A DNA stretch of 64,000 nt from Hymenobacter sp. GOD-10R. Lineage in GTDB: Bacteria > Bacteroidota > Bacteroidia > Cytophagales > Hymenobacteraceae. How positions within the stretch are numbered: position 1 is the stretch's first letter; every line of letters begins with the position of its first letter. The notes under the pieces were generated by a model, which did not search any database, was not told where the DNA came from, and was given only the letters and a program-made list of their open reading frames with translations. Shown one piece after another: positions 35,847 through 45,019 of this stretch. The translations under genes and the position numbers were made by a program. The DNA lies in the NCBI RefSeq assembly GCF_035609205.1, contig NZ_CP141184.1, positions 3,810,501-3,874,500 on the forward strand, given 5' to 3'.

Positions 35847-36488
35847 CTATTCCGTTTCTGCCGGAGGCATCAGCACAGTGTCGATGATGTGCGTTACGCC
35901 GTTGCTTGAAACCACATCGGGAGTCGAGACGGTAGCGTTGTTGATCATCACTTTGCCATCCTTCACTGAAACCTTGATTTTCTCGCCGTTCACGGTGGTT
36001 AGCTCCTGACCATCACGCAGGTCAGCGGCCAGTAGGCGGCTCGCAATGACGTGATAGGTCAGCAAGCCTTTTAGCTTGTCTTTGCTTTCGGGGCGCATGA
36101 GGCCAGCAAGAGCGCCTTTGGGAAGCTTATCGAAGGCAGCATTGTTGGGCGCGAATACGGTGTACGGACCCGCACCGCTCAGCGTACCGTCGAGGCCGGC
36201 CGCTTGCACAGCTTTTACTAGCGTCGTCATGCTTTTAGCTTGCACAGCGTTCTGCACAATGCTACGGTCGGGGGTCATGGCAACACCGTCAACCATGACG
36301 CCATCGGCCTTGCCCATGCGGGCGGAGTCAGTGGGCATATTGGCCGAGTCGGCGACGCTCATAGTAGAGCCGGGCTCCTGCGTTGCCACGTCGGCACCTT
36401 TGTTGTCGCCGCCACAGCTAGCTAGGCTGGTGGCTAGAATACTTGCACTGAGCAGGAAATAGGATGTAGTACGGAAGGTTTTCTTCAT
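35847..36488 (-). CDS. Fasciclin (FAS1) domain lipoprotein
   Basis: A 213-residue lipoprotein (signal ending LASC, then Gly-Gly-Asp). After a disordered Met/Asp/Ser-rich linker, one FAS1 domain follows: TLVKAVQAAGLDGTLSGAGPYTVFAPNNAAFDKLP, TYHVIASRLLAADL and a C-terminal NGVTHIIDTVLMPP. The two H1/H2 conserved stretches (TVFAPNNAAF and VIDTVLMP-type) are intact. FAS1 domains bind surfaces, glycans or other proteins; the role here is probably adhesion or matrix contact. Convergent with the dehydrogenase gene across a repeat element. Confidence 0.9.
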   Translation of the reverse strand: MKKTFRTTSYFLLSASILATSLASCGGDNKGADVATQEPGSTMSVADSANMPTDSARMGKADGVMVDGVAMTPDRSIVQNAVQAKSMTTLVKAVQAAGLDGTLSGAGPYTVFAPNNAAFDKLPKGALAGLMRPESKDKLKGLLTYHVIASRLLAADLRDGQELTTVNGEKIKVSVKDGKVMINNATVSTPDVVSSNGVTHIIDTVLMPPAETE

Positions 36489-36616
36489 GTAACAGTTGAA
36501 TCGTCAGGGTGAATTGGTAAGCGGAAGAAGCAGGAAGCGAAAATAAGGCACCTCCGCTCCTACTATAACCTACGCACCGGTTGGGCTTCTGGATGCCGCG
36601 AGCTAGCCGAATTGGT

Positions 36617-36624
36617 TACCTTTG
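36617..36624 (+). promoter_or_regulatory. Putative -7 promoter box (TACCTTTG)
   Basis: Consensus TAnnTTTG box 59 nt upstream of the cyclophilin ATG. No distinct -33 element is seen. Confidence 0.42.
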
Positions 36625-36683
36625 TCCTAGCTTCCGCCTTACACAAGCGGAAACCTCACTTCCCCACCTACAACTTTCTAGAC

Positions 36684-37142
36684 ATGAAAACCGCTGAAAT
36701 TCACACCAGCAAAGGCGTTATGAAGTTTGAGTTCTTCGAAGAAGATGCTCCGAACACGGTAAAGAACTTTACCGAGCTAGCCGAGAAAGGCTTCTACGAC
36801 GGCACCAAGTTTCACCGCGTCATCCCGAACTTCATGATTCAGGGCGGCGACCCAAACACCAAGCCCGGCGCTAAAGGCATGCCCGGCACTGGTGGCCCCG
36901 GCTACAAAATTAAGTGCGAAACCTCCGGCGGCAATCAGTACCACGACCGCGGTGTGATTAGCATGGCGCACGCTGGTAAAGACACTGGTGGCTCGCAATT
37001 CTTCATTGTGCACAATCGCCAGAACACGGCCCACCTCGACCGGGTGCACACCGTATTCGGCAAAGTAGTAGAAGGCGAGGACGTTATTGACCAGATCCGC
37101 CAGAACGACGAAATTGAGAAAATTGTGGTATCGGAAAGCTAG
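36684..37142 (+). CDS. Peptidylprolyl isomerase, cyclophilin type
   Basis: A 152-residue cytoplasmic cyclophilin. Key residues are visible: [13 protein letters not shown] (catalytic Arg and the hydrophobic core), [19 protein letters not shown] (Met and Gln of the active site) and [11 protein letters not shown] (His replacing the usual Trp position in bacterial forms). It accelerates cis-trans isomerisation of Xaa-Pro bonds. No signal peptide with the ATG at 36684; an upstream in-frame start at 36612 would add a non-conserved tail. Confidence 0.93.
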   Translation: MKTAEIHTSKGVMKFEFFEEDAPNTVKNFTELAEKGFYDGTKFHRVIPNFMIQGGDPNTKPGAKGMPGTGGPGYKIKCETSGGNQYHDRGVISMAHAGKDTGGSQFFIVHNRQNTAHLDRVHTVFGKVVEGEDVIDQIRQNDEIEKIVVSES

Positions 37143-37166
37143 GCCAGCTTAGCTATTTGTACCTTA

Positions 37167-37207
37167 AGAAAAAGGCCCGTTGGAACACTTCCAACGGGCC
37201 TTTTTCT
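37167..37207 (+). terminator. Terminator of the cyclophilin gene
   Basis: A perfect 17-bp stem (37167-37183 with 37191-37207), including the run TTTTTCT on the descending arm, 24 nt after the stop. Confidence 0.85.
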
Positions 37208-37266
37208 ATCTCAATGGGAACCTCTACCTGATGAGCGCGTAAACTCAAGCAGACCTATTGTTAAGA

Positions 37267-37548
37267 ATGATGCTTAAGAAAACGCCTATACTTGCCCTTG
37301 CAGTGTTCGCAGCTAGCCTGCAAAGCTGCTCTTTGTTCCGCTCCGACGTAAATTCTGAAAACCCTGCTGTGGCTGCACAAGCCCAGCGGGTAGAGTCCCT
37401 GAAAAGTCAGGTAGATGACCAGGAGCGCCTCGTAGATGACGCTAAATCGCGCGTTGATGCTGAGAAGGACCGCCTAAAGGCGCTGAAGTACCAGTTAAAA
37501 GGCGCACAACAAAACTTGAAAGGCCGGAAGCTGGAAGCCAAAAGCTAG
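37267..37548 (+). CDS. Small coiled-coil lipoprotein, hypothetical
   Basis: A 93-residue protein: lipoprotein signal (leader ending LQSC, Cys about residue 22) followed by a single long helix rich in Lys, Asp, Gln and Leu (about 38-90; VESLKSQVDDQERLVDDAK, DRLKALKYQLKGAQQNLKG). This heptad-like pattern resembles Lpp-type or OmpH-like periplasmic spacers. Two tandem ATGs (37267 and 37270) follow a TTG at 37258; the ATG is preferred. Own terminator downstream. Function unknown; a trimeric outer-membrane-anchored rod is a reasonable guess. Confidence 0.72.
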   Translation: MMLKKTPILALAVFAASLQSCSLFRSDVNSENPAVAAQAQRVESLKSQVDDQERLVDDAKSRVDAEKDRLKALKYQLKGAQQNLKGRKLEAKS

Positions 37549-37588
37549 CTTTCTATTGCAGCGCAAAACACACGCTGTCTATAACAGC

Positions 37589-37628
37589 AAAACGCCCCAC
37601 CTACCTTCCGGTACGTGGGGCGTTTTTC
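37589..37628. terminator. Bidirectional terminator
   Basis: A 12-bp stem AAAACGCCCCAC (37589-37600) with its complement at 37615-37626, U-runs on both strands. It separates the small lipoprotein (+) from the MoxR-like ATPase gene (-). Confidence 0.82.
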
Positions 37629-37645
37629 ATGAGTAGCCTAATGGC

Positions 37646-39172
37646 TTACCGACGTCGGCCACGAGGCTTTTCGTCCTCATCTTCGTCGTCATCATCGCCG
37701 CCGAAGCTAGGCATGGTGAACATGGAGCTGAGTAGGTCCTTGAACTGGGTGCCGGCCGTAACGCGGTTGCGCGAGATGAGGCTGTGCTCAGCTAAGCCGT
37801 GCAGGCAGAACTCCATTAGGAAATAGGTCGTCTCCTTGTCCTCGTTAGGGTGCAGGAACGTTACAATGTTGCGCAGACCGGGTACTTGGTCGAGGGCTTT
37901 TTGGTAGTCCTTGTCGGAAGCATCGCTGAGCACGTCGACGGTGTTGCCAGCGCCGAACCAATCCTGCACCTCTTTGTAAGGATTCGGGATGTTCTTCTTT
38001 TTCTTCTGCTTGTCGGGGTCAGGGAAGTAGTTCAGGAACAGCGTGCGGATAGCCTTGCCCATCAACTTCTCCGCCACGATGCCAGCACCTTCCTGTTCGC
38101 CTTCGTACACCAGCTCCACCTTACCCGTGAGGGCTGGTACAGCAGCTAGGTAGTCGGCTACGCGGATGTAGGTTTTCTTCTCACCGTTGATCAGGGCACG
38201 ACGTTCGGCGGCACTGATTAAGCTTTCGTAAGCAGCAATGGTCAGACGGGCTGATACACCGCTTTTTGCATCGACGAACTCCGAGCCGCGTGCTTCAACA
38301 GCCACTTGCTCGACTAGGTCGCTCACGATTTCGTTCGTCGTCACCATGCCTTTCTGCTCTTCTTTGATGCGAGCTTCCTGCTTGGTGATGCGCTTACCAA
38401 TCTCAATCGACTTGGGATAGTGCGTAATGATCTGGGAGTCAATACGGTCTTTGAGCGGCGTCACGATAGAGCCACGGTTGGTGTAGTCCTCAGGGTTGGC
38501 GGTGAACACAAACTGGATATCCAGCGGCAAACGCACCTTGAAGCCCCTAATCTGGATGTCGCCTTCCTGCAAGATGTTGAATAGCGACACCTGAATACGC
38601 GCCTGCAAGTCGGGCAACTCGTTGATCACGAAGATGCCGCGGTGCGAGCGAGGAATCAGGCCGAAGTGAATTACGCGCTCATCCGAATACGGCAGCTTCA
38701 GCGTGGCCGCTTTGATGGGGTCGGCGTCGCCGATAAGGTCAGCCACCGATACATCGGGGGTAGCTAGCTTTTCCGTGTAGCGGTCCGCGCGGTGCAGCCA
38801 CGCTACGGGCGTCGCATCGCCTTTTTCGGCGATGAGGTTTTTAGCATAAATAGACAGTGGTTGCAGCGGATCATCATTCAGCTCCGAGCCTTCCACCACC
38901 GGAATGTATTCGTCGAGTAGCTCCACCATGAGGCGGGCAATGCGGGTTTTAGCCTGCCCACGCAACCCGAGCAGGTTGATGTGGTGCATGCTCAAAATGG
39001 CGCGCTGCAGATCAGGAATAACTGTTTCCTCGTAGCCGTAGATGCCCGGGAACACTTCTTCTTTACGCTGGAGCTTGGCAATCAGGTTATCACGCAGTTC
39101 CTGCTTCACAGAGCGCGGCTGATAGCCGGACTTCTTCAGTTCGCCTAGGGTACGGATGTTGGTTGAGATCAT
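37646..39172 (-). CDS. MoxR/magnesium-chelatase-like AAA+ ATPase
   Basis: A 508-residue AAA+ protein of the ChlI/MoxR clade. Walker A is GLRGQAKTRI; the Walker B region reads GIFVINELPDL, the normal Bacteroidota variant; FVFTANPEDYTNRGSIVTPLKDR carries sensor 1 and the Arg finger region. The C-terminus is a charged tail (DDDDEDEDE, then RGRRR). Its usual partner is a VWA-domain protein, and a matching one lies at 43679-44782. In MoxR/VWA systems the pair remodels or assembles other protein complexes; the client here is unknown. Start at the ATG near 39172 (MISTNIRTLGELKKSG); the longer frame from a TTG at 39319 is rejected as unlike the family. Confidence 0.86.
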   Translation of the reverse strand: MISTNIRTLGELKKSGYQPRSVKQELRDNLIAKLQRKEEVFPGIYGYEETVIPDLQRAILSMHHINLLGLRGQAKTRIARLMVELLDEYIPVVEGSELNDDPLQPLSIYAKNLIAEKGDATPVAWLHRADRYTEKLATPDVSVADLIGDADPIKAATLKLPYSDERVIHFGLIPRSHRGIFVINELPDLQARIQVSLFNILQEGDIQIRGFKVRLPLDIQFVFTANPEDYTNRGSIVTPLKDRIDSQIITHYPKSIEIGKRITKQEARIKEEQKGMVTTNEIVSDLVEQVAVEARGSEFVDAKSGVSARLTIAAYESLISAAERRALINGEKKTYIRVADYLAAVPALTGKVELVYEGEQEGAGIVAEKLMGKAIRTLFLNYFPDPDKQKKKKNIPNPYKEVQDWFGAGNTVDVLSDASDKDYQKALDQVPGLRNIVTFLHPNEDKETTYFLMEFCLHGLAEHSLISRNRVTAGTQFKDLLSSMFTMPSFGGDDDDEDEDEKPRGRRR

Positions 39173-39414
39173 ATAAAAGGGAAGGTAGTCTGCCAGATGG
39201 AAAGATGGGCAAAGGTCAGGAAGCAGACAACTATGAAATAACTGTCTAACCCCATCATTGGTTCGGAAGCAAACGTGCTGAGCCAGCGAAAAACCTAGGT
39301 TTTGTTGTTCGCTTACCAATAAGCGTCACTCACATACATATGTGATGCCCCTTAGTTGCAGTGCGCAAGCAGAAGCTATAGTATTGTGTTTGATAAACTT
39401 ATCTCCAATACTAC

Positions 39415-40386
39415 ATGAAAAAATTCTTCAAAATACTAGGCGGGGTGCTGGGGGTCGTCGTACTCGCGGTTATTGGGTTCGTGGTGTGGGTGCAAGCACG
39501 TGGCATTCCCACCTACGACAAGCCCACAGCCTCTACGGTGGCTGTAGCTGCCACACCAGAGCGCCTGGAGCTAGGTCGCTCGCTCGTACTGGCCAGCTGC
39601 AACGACTGTCATATGAACAAGAAGAACAACAAGCTGTCGGGGCAACAAATGTTAGACACCCCCAAGGAGTTTGGCAGTCTCTACTCGGCTAACATCACGC
39701 AAGACAAAGACCACGGCATCGGCAACTGGACTGACGGGGAAGTCATTGCGCTGCTGCGTACGGGAATTGGACGCGATGGGCGCTACCGTATCATCATGCC
39801 GCATTTCGTGCACATGTCGGACGAGGACGTGAACAGCGTTGTGGCCTTTCTGCGTTCCGACCACCAGTGGGTGCAAGCCGACGCTACGCCAACCCATGCG
39901 CAGGAGCCTAGCCTGCTCGTTAAAACGTTGGTGAACACCGTGATGAAGCCTACGCCTATGCCTACGAAGGCCGTGGTAGCGCCCGCCCCCACCGACCAGC
40001 TTGCCTACGGACGTTACTTGGTTGTAGGACGCTACCAATGCTTCGAGTGCCACTCGAAAAGCTTCGAAACCAACAACGCCCTTGAGCCCGAAAAATCGGA
40101 AGGCTACCTAGGGGGCGGCAACCACTTGCTCGACGTCAATGGCGTCGACATTGTATCGCGCAACCTTACCGGTGATTCCGGCACCGGCATTGGCGATTGG
40201 AATGCTGGCGATTTTACGAAAGCCGTGAAGTTCGGCATGTCGCCGAATGGCCCGCTACACGCACCAATGCCCAAATACTCCACCATGAGCGACGGAGATG
40301 CAGCGGCTATTTTCGCTTACCTGCAATCGATTCCCAAAATCAAGAACGCCACGCCCGAAGACAAAGGCGCGGTAGCAGTACAGTAG
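39415..40386 (+). CDS. Membrane-anchored dihaem cytochrome c
   Basis: A 323-residue protein with an uncleaved N-terminal anchor (residues about 5-26) and two cytochrome c domains. Haem-binding motifs CNDCH (62-66) and CFECH (209-213) are intact. Candidate axial Met ligands lie in MPHFVHMSDED and PMPKYSTMSDGD, each about 80-100 residues after the haem motif. Such proteins shuttle electrons between periplasmic dehydrogenases and oxidases. No dehydrogenase or oxidase is adjacent; the subtilase gene follows 75 nt later. Confidence 0.9.
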   Translation: MKKFFKILGGVLGVVVLAVIGFVVWVQARGIPTYDKPTASTVAVAATPERLELGRSLVLASCNDCHMNKKNNKLSGQQMLDTPKEFGSLYSANITQDKDHGIGNWTDGEVIALLRTGIGRDGRYRIIMPHFVHMSDEDVNSVVAFLRSDHQWVQADATPTHAQEPSLLVKTLVNTVMKPTPMPTKAVVAPAPTDQLAYGRYLVVGRYQCFECHSKSFETNNALEPEKSEGYLGGGNHLLDVNGVDIVSRNLTGDSGTGIGDWNAGDFTKAVKFGMSPNGPLHAPMPKYSTMSDGDAAAIFAYLQSIPKIKNATPEDKGAVAVQ

Positions 40387-40461
40387 CCCGATTTAGCCAA
40401 ATCCTTCTCTGTTCAACACCAACAGCAGCTTAGTTAGCGGCTGGTTATCTTTTTAGCTTCT

Positions 40462-42093
40462 ATGAAGCACGCCCGCTTACTCCTACTTTTCCCCTGCCTG
40501 TTGTCGATCGTGTGCCGAGCACAGCAACCGCTGATGCAATGGCACCATCTTGACCCAGCTGCCAACAACACAATGGGTATCAGCACGGAGCGGGCCTACG
40601 CCTTGCTGCACGAGCTAGGGTTACGGCCTGCGTCGCCCTTGTTAGTAGCCGTTATTGATGGTGGCGTAGATACTGCGCATGCCGATCTGAAGGCTGTGCT
40701 CTGGCACAACCCACGCGAAATTGCGGGCAACGGCCGCGACGATGACCATAATGGCTATGTAGATGATGTGTACGGTTGGAACTTCACAGGTGGGAAAGAT
40801 GGCCGCAATGTGTTTCACGACCAGAAAGAGGAAACTCGCCTGTATGCCCGTCTGCGTCCTCGCTACGAAGGCAAGACCCTAGCGCAGGTACCGACAGCAC
40901 AGCAAGCCGAGTTTCGGCTGTACGAACAGGCAAAGGCTGCTTACACAACTAAGCGCGCCGAAGCCGAAACCGCTTACCAGAACGATACGAAACAGCTAGC
41001 CGAAGACATAGCTAATTCGGCCACGCTCAAGAAAGCGTATGGGGTGCAGGTGTTGGACTCCTCCTTGCTCCGTCGCTCGCCATCTGCTGACACTACCCTG
41101 ACCAAGCTAGCTAGCTTGTTCTACCGCGTTACGCGGAGGATGCAACAGCCCAACGCCGACTCAGCATTAAATTATTACCGCCGCTACAATGCCGAATTAA
41201 AAGATCGGCTGGATTACGCGTATAACCTAGCCTACGATCCGCGCCCCATTATCGGCGACCAAGTGCAGGACCTTCGCCAGCGGGATTACGGCAACGCCAA
41301 TCTCGCAACCAGCCTCGTTGACCACGGCACCAAGCACGGCACGCACTGCGCGGGCATCATCGCCGCCGACCGTACCAATAAGCTAGGTGGGCAAGGCATA
41401 GCCGACAACGTACGCATCCTGTCCGTGCGCTGCATCCCCGATGGCGATGAGCGCGATAAAGACGTGGCGAATGCCATTCGTTACGCCGTCGACAACGGTG
41501 CGAAAATCATCAGCATGAGTTTCGGCAAGTACTTCTCGCCGGAGAAAGCCGCCGTGGATGAGGCCATGCGCTACGCCAACGCGAAAGGCGTGCTGCTCGT
41601 GCACGCCGCCGGCAACGACCATCTCAATACCGATCAAATCCCGCAGTACCCGCAGGGCCGTTACCTCAATGGCCAGCAGATCCCGAACCTACTAACTGTA
41701 GGCGCCAGCGCCCGCACCAACGACACACACTTGGTAGCCCCGTTCTCCAACTACGGCCGCCAGTCAGTAGACGTGTTTGCGCCTGGCGTGGAAATCATGT
41801 CTACGATGCCAAGCAGTAGCTATGCGCCCATGAGCGGCACCAGCATGGCCGCGCCATCTGTGGCTGGCGTGGCGGCAGTGCTGAAAACGTACTTCCCCCA
41901 GCTTAGCCCCACCGAGCTGAAGCGCATTATTATGCAATCGGCGCTGCCCTACCACACGCAGGTGCTGAAGCCTGGCACCAAAGAACTGGTCGATTTTGCT
42001 ACCCTTTCCCGAATGGGCGGGGTTGTCAATTTATATGAGGCCGTTAAGCTAGCGAGTGCTGCACAAGCGCCAAAAGCGCAAGCGCGCAAGTAG
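40462..42093 (+). CDS. S8 family serine peptidase with a long insert before the catalytic His
   Basis: A 543-residue exported subtilase (signal peptide cleaved near CRA-Q). The triad is Asp66 (VAVIDGGVD), His292 (KHGTHCAG) and Ser461 (GTSMAAP). In most subtilases Asp and His are about 40 residues apart; here they are 226 apart because of an inserted, mostly helical, charged segment (about residues 115-270, rich in Ala, Glu, Lys, Tyr, with QAKAAYTTKRAEAETAY). The insert may form a cap or a docking arm. Related Bacteroidota subtilases carry similar inserts. No C-terminal sorting domain is obvious. A short convergent gap (15 nt) separates it from the TlpA-like gene. Confidence 0.9.
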   Translation: MKHARLLLLFPCLLSIVCRAQQPLMQWHHLDPAANNTMGISTERAYALLHELGLRPASPLLVAVIDGGVDTAHADLKAVLWHNPREIAGNGRDDDHNGYVDDVYGWNFTGGKDGRNVFHDQKEETRLYARLRPRYEGKTLAQVPTAQQAEFRLYEQAKAAYTTKRAEAETAYQNDTKQLAEDIANSATLKKAYGVQVLDSSLLRRSPSADTTLTKLASLFYRVTRRMQQPNADSALNYYRRYNAELKDRLDYAYNLAYDPRPIIGDQVQDLRQRDYGNANLATSLVDHGTKHGTHCAGIIAADRTNKLGGQGIADNVRILSVRCIPDGDERDKDVANAIRYAVDNGAKIISMSFGKYFSPEKAAVDEAMRYANAKGVLLVHAAGNDHLNTDQIPQYPQGRYLNGQQIPNLLTVGASARTNDTHLVAPFSNYGRQSVDVFAPGVEIMSTMPSSSYAPMSGTSMAAPSVAGVAAVLKTYFPQLSPTELKRIIMQSALPYHTQVLKPGTKELVDFATLSRMGGVVNLYEAVKLASAAQAPKAQARK

Positions 42094-42108
42094 CGCGTCC
42101 TGTATCTC

Positions 42109-43578
42109 TTACGGCCGTTGCGCTAGTGCTTGCTCCAGCACTGCTACTGTTTCTGCTCCGGCCGATGGTCGCGGTGCCGCTCCCTGGCGAATTCGTCCAT
42201 CCCGCCCAATAATCCAGTAGCTCGGGAAGCCACCCACGCCGTAGTTCGCCGAGGCTTTGTACCCGCCGGGGTCAAGGAGGTGCACGCTGTTGGGGCTGGT
42301 GAGTGGGTGCCGGGCTAGGGCTTTCTGCCAGTCGTCGGCTTTGCGGTCGATTGAGATGTAGAGAAACACCACATCGCGACCCATAAACTGCTTTTTCAGC
42401 TTCACAGCCGCGGGTGCCTCGGCGAGGCACGGCGCGCAGCTACTATACCAAAAATCAAGGTAAACGACTTTACCGCGAAAGTCCTGCAATGACACGCGCT
42501 TACCGCTGGCGTCCTGTAAGGTGAAGACAGGAGCTAGGTCGCCACGACGTAGGTGCTCGGTAGATCGTAGTGCTTGCCGTATGGTACTAGCCACAACGGA
42601 GTCGCGGTTGTGCGCTTTAAATAAGGGCAACATGGCGAGAACAGGTTGTGGATTGTCAACCAATGGGCCACGCAACTGGTCACAAAGCATACGTCCTATC
42701 ACTTGGTCACGAGCTGGAGTGTCACCAAAATCAGCCGTAGCTTGTGCAAAGATTTGCTCAGCAGCATTCAAGTCGACAGGCAATATTCCATTTGGCGGCA
42801 GCAACCGCGCATATTGGTATTCCTCAAATAGGTGACTCGTTGCAAGTCGTATACTCAAGTCACTGTTGTGGCTGAGCGACGATAAGGGCAAAGCGGTAAA
42901 TGAAGCAAGAAAGTCCGCAGGCAACGCAGGCTCCTGTTTCGTGGTGTACTTCGCATAATGCATGTAGCTCAGCAAAGAAACAGCCCGTTGTATATCCAAG
43001 ACCTGCTTGTGAATGCGGATAAACTCGGTGGGCAGTGGTTGCTGAGCAGCATAAGCATTCATATACTCAAGTTGCTGCTGCCGGCGAAGATCAACTTTGC
43101 GTTTGTACTCAGCTGGCAGGTCTTTAGTGTATAGTCTTTCTGGAACAGAATCTCGGCTGTTATCGAAGTGTCGGTGTGCTTGGGCTAGGTAGTTGTTGAC
43201 GAAGCTACCACGGCCTGTAAAATCAACGGTTTTATAAAAGTCCCTGCATTCGGCCGTCACATTGACTGAGTCGCCAGGTTGGAGAAAGACAATCATCGAG
43301 CAGTTACTTGGCCCATTGAGCTGACCGTCAATAGGAGCAACTACTCCTTGCAAGACCAATCTAAATTTTCCTGTTGCATCCAGCAGAACTACCTCGGGGC
43401 GTTTAACTCCTTTCCGCGCTACCCACACAGAATCGCCTGCATGAGCATTCAGTAATCGTCCGGTCAGGATAATATCCATTTTAGGCACTGACTTAGCTGA
43501 TACTGCCGTTTCAACAAGCGGCTTAGCAGTAGAACAGGCCGCTAATACGGCCACAAGAATTAACAGCAGATTACGCAT
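42109..43578 (-). CDS. TlpA-like thioredoxin-fold lipoprotein
   Basis: A 489-residue lipoprotein (LLILVAVLAACS signal). Its N-terminal ~330 residues form a DUF4369-like and helical region common in Bacteroidota (IILTGRLLNAHAGDSVWVA, GPSNCSMIVFLQPGDSVNV). The C-terminal thioredoxin domain (about 345-489) has VYLDFWYSSCAPCLAEAPA, the redox motif CAPC, and a cis-Pro near GGFPSYW. It should reduce or isomerise disulphides in the periplasm, for example in cytochrome c maturation, which fits the cytochrome gene 1.7 kb away, though no link is proven. Confidence 0.87.
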   Translation of the reverse strand: MRNLLLILVAVLAACSTAKPLVETAVSAKSVPKMDIILTGRLLNAHAGDSVWVARKGVKRPEVVLLDATGKFRLVLQGVVAPIDGQLNGPSNCSMIVFLQPGDSVNVTAECRDFYKTVDFTGRGSFVNNYLAQAHRHFDNSRDSVPERLYTKDLPAEYKRKVDLRRQQQLEYMNAYAAQQPLPTEFIRIHKQVLDIQRAVSLLSYMHYAKYTTKQEPALPADFLASFTALPLSSLSHNSDLSIRLATSHLFEEYQYARLLPPNGILPVDLNAAEQIFAQATADFGDTPARDQVIGRMLCDQLRGPLVDNPQPVLAMLPLFKAHNRDSVVASTIRQALRSTEHLRRGDLAPVFTLQDASGKRVSLQDFRGKVVYLDFWYSSCAPCLAEAPAAVKLKKQFMGRDVVFLYISIDRKADDWQKALARHPLTSPNSVHLLDPGGYKASANYGVGGFPSYWIIGRDGRIRQGAAPRPSAGAETVAVLEQALAQRP

Positions 43579-43602
43579 AGCTAAGTAGATAAGAATAGAA
43601 AC

Positions 43603-43640
43603 AAAAAGCCGCAGAAGTAACGAGACTTCTGCGGCTTTCT
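43603..43640 (-). terminator. Terminator of the VWA gene
   Basis: A perfect 14-bp stem (43605-43618 with 43625-43638), with an A-rich flank on the low side giving TTTTTGTTTC on the minus strand. It lies 40 nt after the VWA stop (43679). Confidence 0.8.
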
Positions 43641-43678
43641 ATATAGTGCAATGTATTCTTATTCAGCGCAACAGCATG

Positions 43679-44782
43679 TTACAGGCTCTTGCGGCGGTTC
43701 TTTTTGTAGTCCTCGAAGATCAAGTGACCTAGACCTTGCAGACTGCTATAGTACGCTTTGCCTTGGTTCACCTCCGTGAACTCCTCCACGAACTGCTTCA
43801 GATATGGGTCGGAGGCAATCATAAAGGTGGTAATCGGCACTTTCAGGCGGCGGGCCGAGGCAGCTAGGTTCAGGGTTTTGTTGACCACTTTCCGGTCGAG
43901 ACCAAAGCTGTTTTTGTAGTAGCCATTGCCCTCCTTCAAGCAGGTTGGCTTACCATCTGTAATCATGAAAATCTGCTTGTTCGGCGTTTTCCGCTTGCGC
44001 AGCAGATCCAAAGCTAGCTCCAAGCCAGCGACTGTGTTGGTGTGATACGGACCTACTTCCAGATATGGCAGGTCTTTCACTTTGATTTCCCAAGCGTCGT
44101 TGCCGAACACAATCACGTCGAGGAAGTCTTTGGGATACTTCTGCTTCACCAGCTCGGCCAGCGCCATGGCCACCTTTTTGGCGGGCGTGATTCGGTCTTC
44201 GCCGTACAAGATCATGGAGTGCGAGATGTCAATCATCAGCACCGTGCTGGTCTGCGATTTATGCTCGTTTTCCCGCACCTCTAGGTCGCCCTCGGCTAGC
44301 ATGAACTCGTCGGTGAGGCCGTGATTGAGCTGGGCGTTGCGGATCGATTCGGTCATGGAAATCTGATCCAGCGAGTCGCCAAAGCGGAACTCGCGCATGT
44401 CGGTGCTCATCTCGTCACCTTGGCCGGTGTGGGGCGTGCGGTGGTTGCCAGTTGAGCTCTTCTTCAGCTTACCGAAGATTTCCTCTAGGGCACTCTTGCG
44501 AATATTTTGCTCGCTTTTGGCCGTAATCTGGAAAGAACCCTTCTTCTGAGGATCTTCGTCGATGTAGCCCTTCTTCTTCAAATCCTCGATAAAGTTGCCC
44601 ATGCCGTAGTCATCGTCGGTGAGGCCGTACTGTTTATCGAGCTGCGAAAGCCAGGAAAGAGCCTCCCCCACGTCGCCCGACGTGATGGTGACCAGTTGCA
44701 TAAATAGTTTAAACAGAGAGTCAAAGCCCTTCTCAGGCGACTCCTCAGGCACAAAATCTCGGAAACGAAAGCCAGCAGACAT
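43679..44782 (-). CDS. VWA domain-containing protein (partner of the MoxR-like ATPase)
   Basis: A 367-residue cytoplasmic protein. The first half is helical and charged with a Gly/Lys-rich linker; the second half is a von Willebrand factor A domain with the MIDAS motif DISHS (VLMIDISHSMI), a Thr ligand in PYHTNTVAGLELAL and an Asp in MITDGKP. VWA proteins of this type act with MoxR-like ATPases, as CobT/ChlD-like partners. Here the ATPase gene is about 4.5 kb further along the same strand, with other genes between. No signal peptide or membrane helix. Function depends on the unknown client complex. Confidence 0.88.
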   Translation of the reverse strand: MSAGFRFRDFVPEESPEKGFDSLFKLFMQLVTITSGDVGEALSWLSQLDKQYGLTDDDYGMGNFIEDLKKKGYIDEDPQKKGSFQITAKSEQNIRKSALEEIFGKLKKSSTGNHRTPHTGQGDEMSTDMREFRFGDSLDQISMTESIRNAQLNHGLTDEFMLAEGDLEVRENEHKSQTSTVLMIDISHSMILYGEDRITPAKKVAMALAELVKQKYPKDFLDVIVFGNDAWEIKVKDLPYLEVGPYHTNTVAGLELALDLLRKRKTPNKQIFMITDGKPTCLKEGNGYYKNSFGLDRKVVNKTLNLAASARRLKVPITTFMIASDPYLKQFVEEFTEVNQGKAYYSSLQGLGHLIFEDYKKNRRKSL

Positions 44783-45019
44783 AAGACAGGGGTTAGGCTA
44801 GGAGAACAACAGACGAGTGAAGTTGGTTTATCGGTACCGGTTTTTGGGTTGACCACTCAGTGATAAAGCCGCACCGTCGAGCAATGTTACGATGTCTACT
44901 TACGCCTCGCCGTTGATATAAGAATCGTTGAACAACTCATCACAACGTCGTTCGACAGGAGACAGAAGGCAGCGTCGCCACACGCTCAAAAATCAACACC
45001 CACACATAAACCACCAACG

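Noticed and set aside
37646..39319. Long start of the MoxR ATPase from TTG at 39319
   Set aside because: The 49 extra residues lack family resemblance; the ATG near 39172 gives the usual N-terminus.
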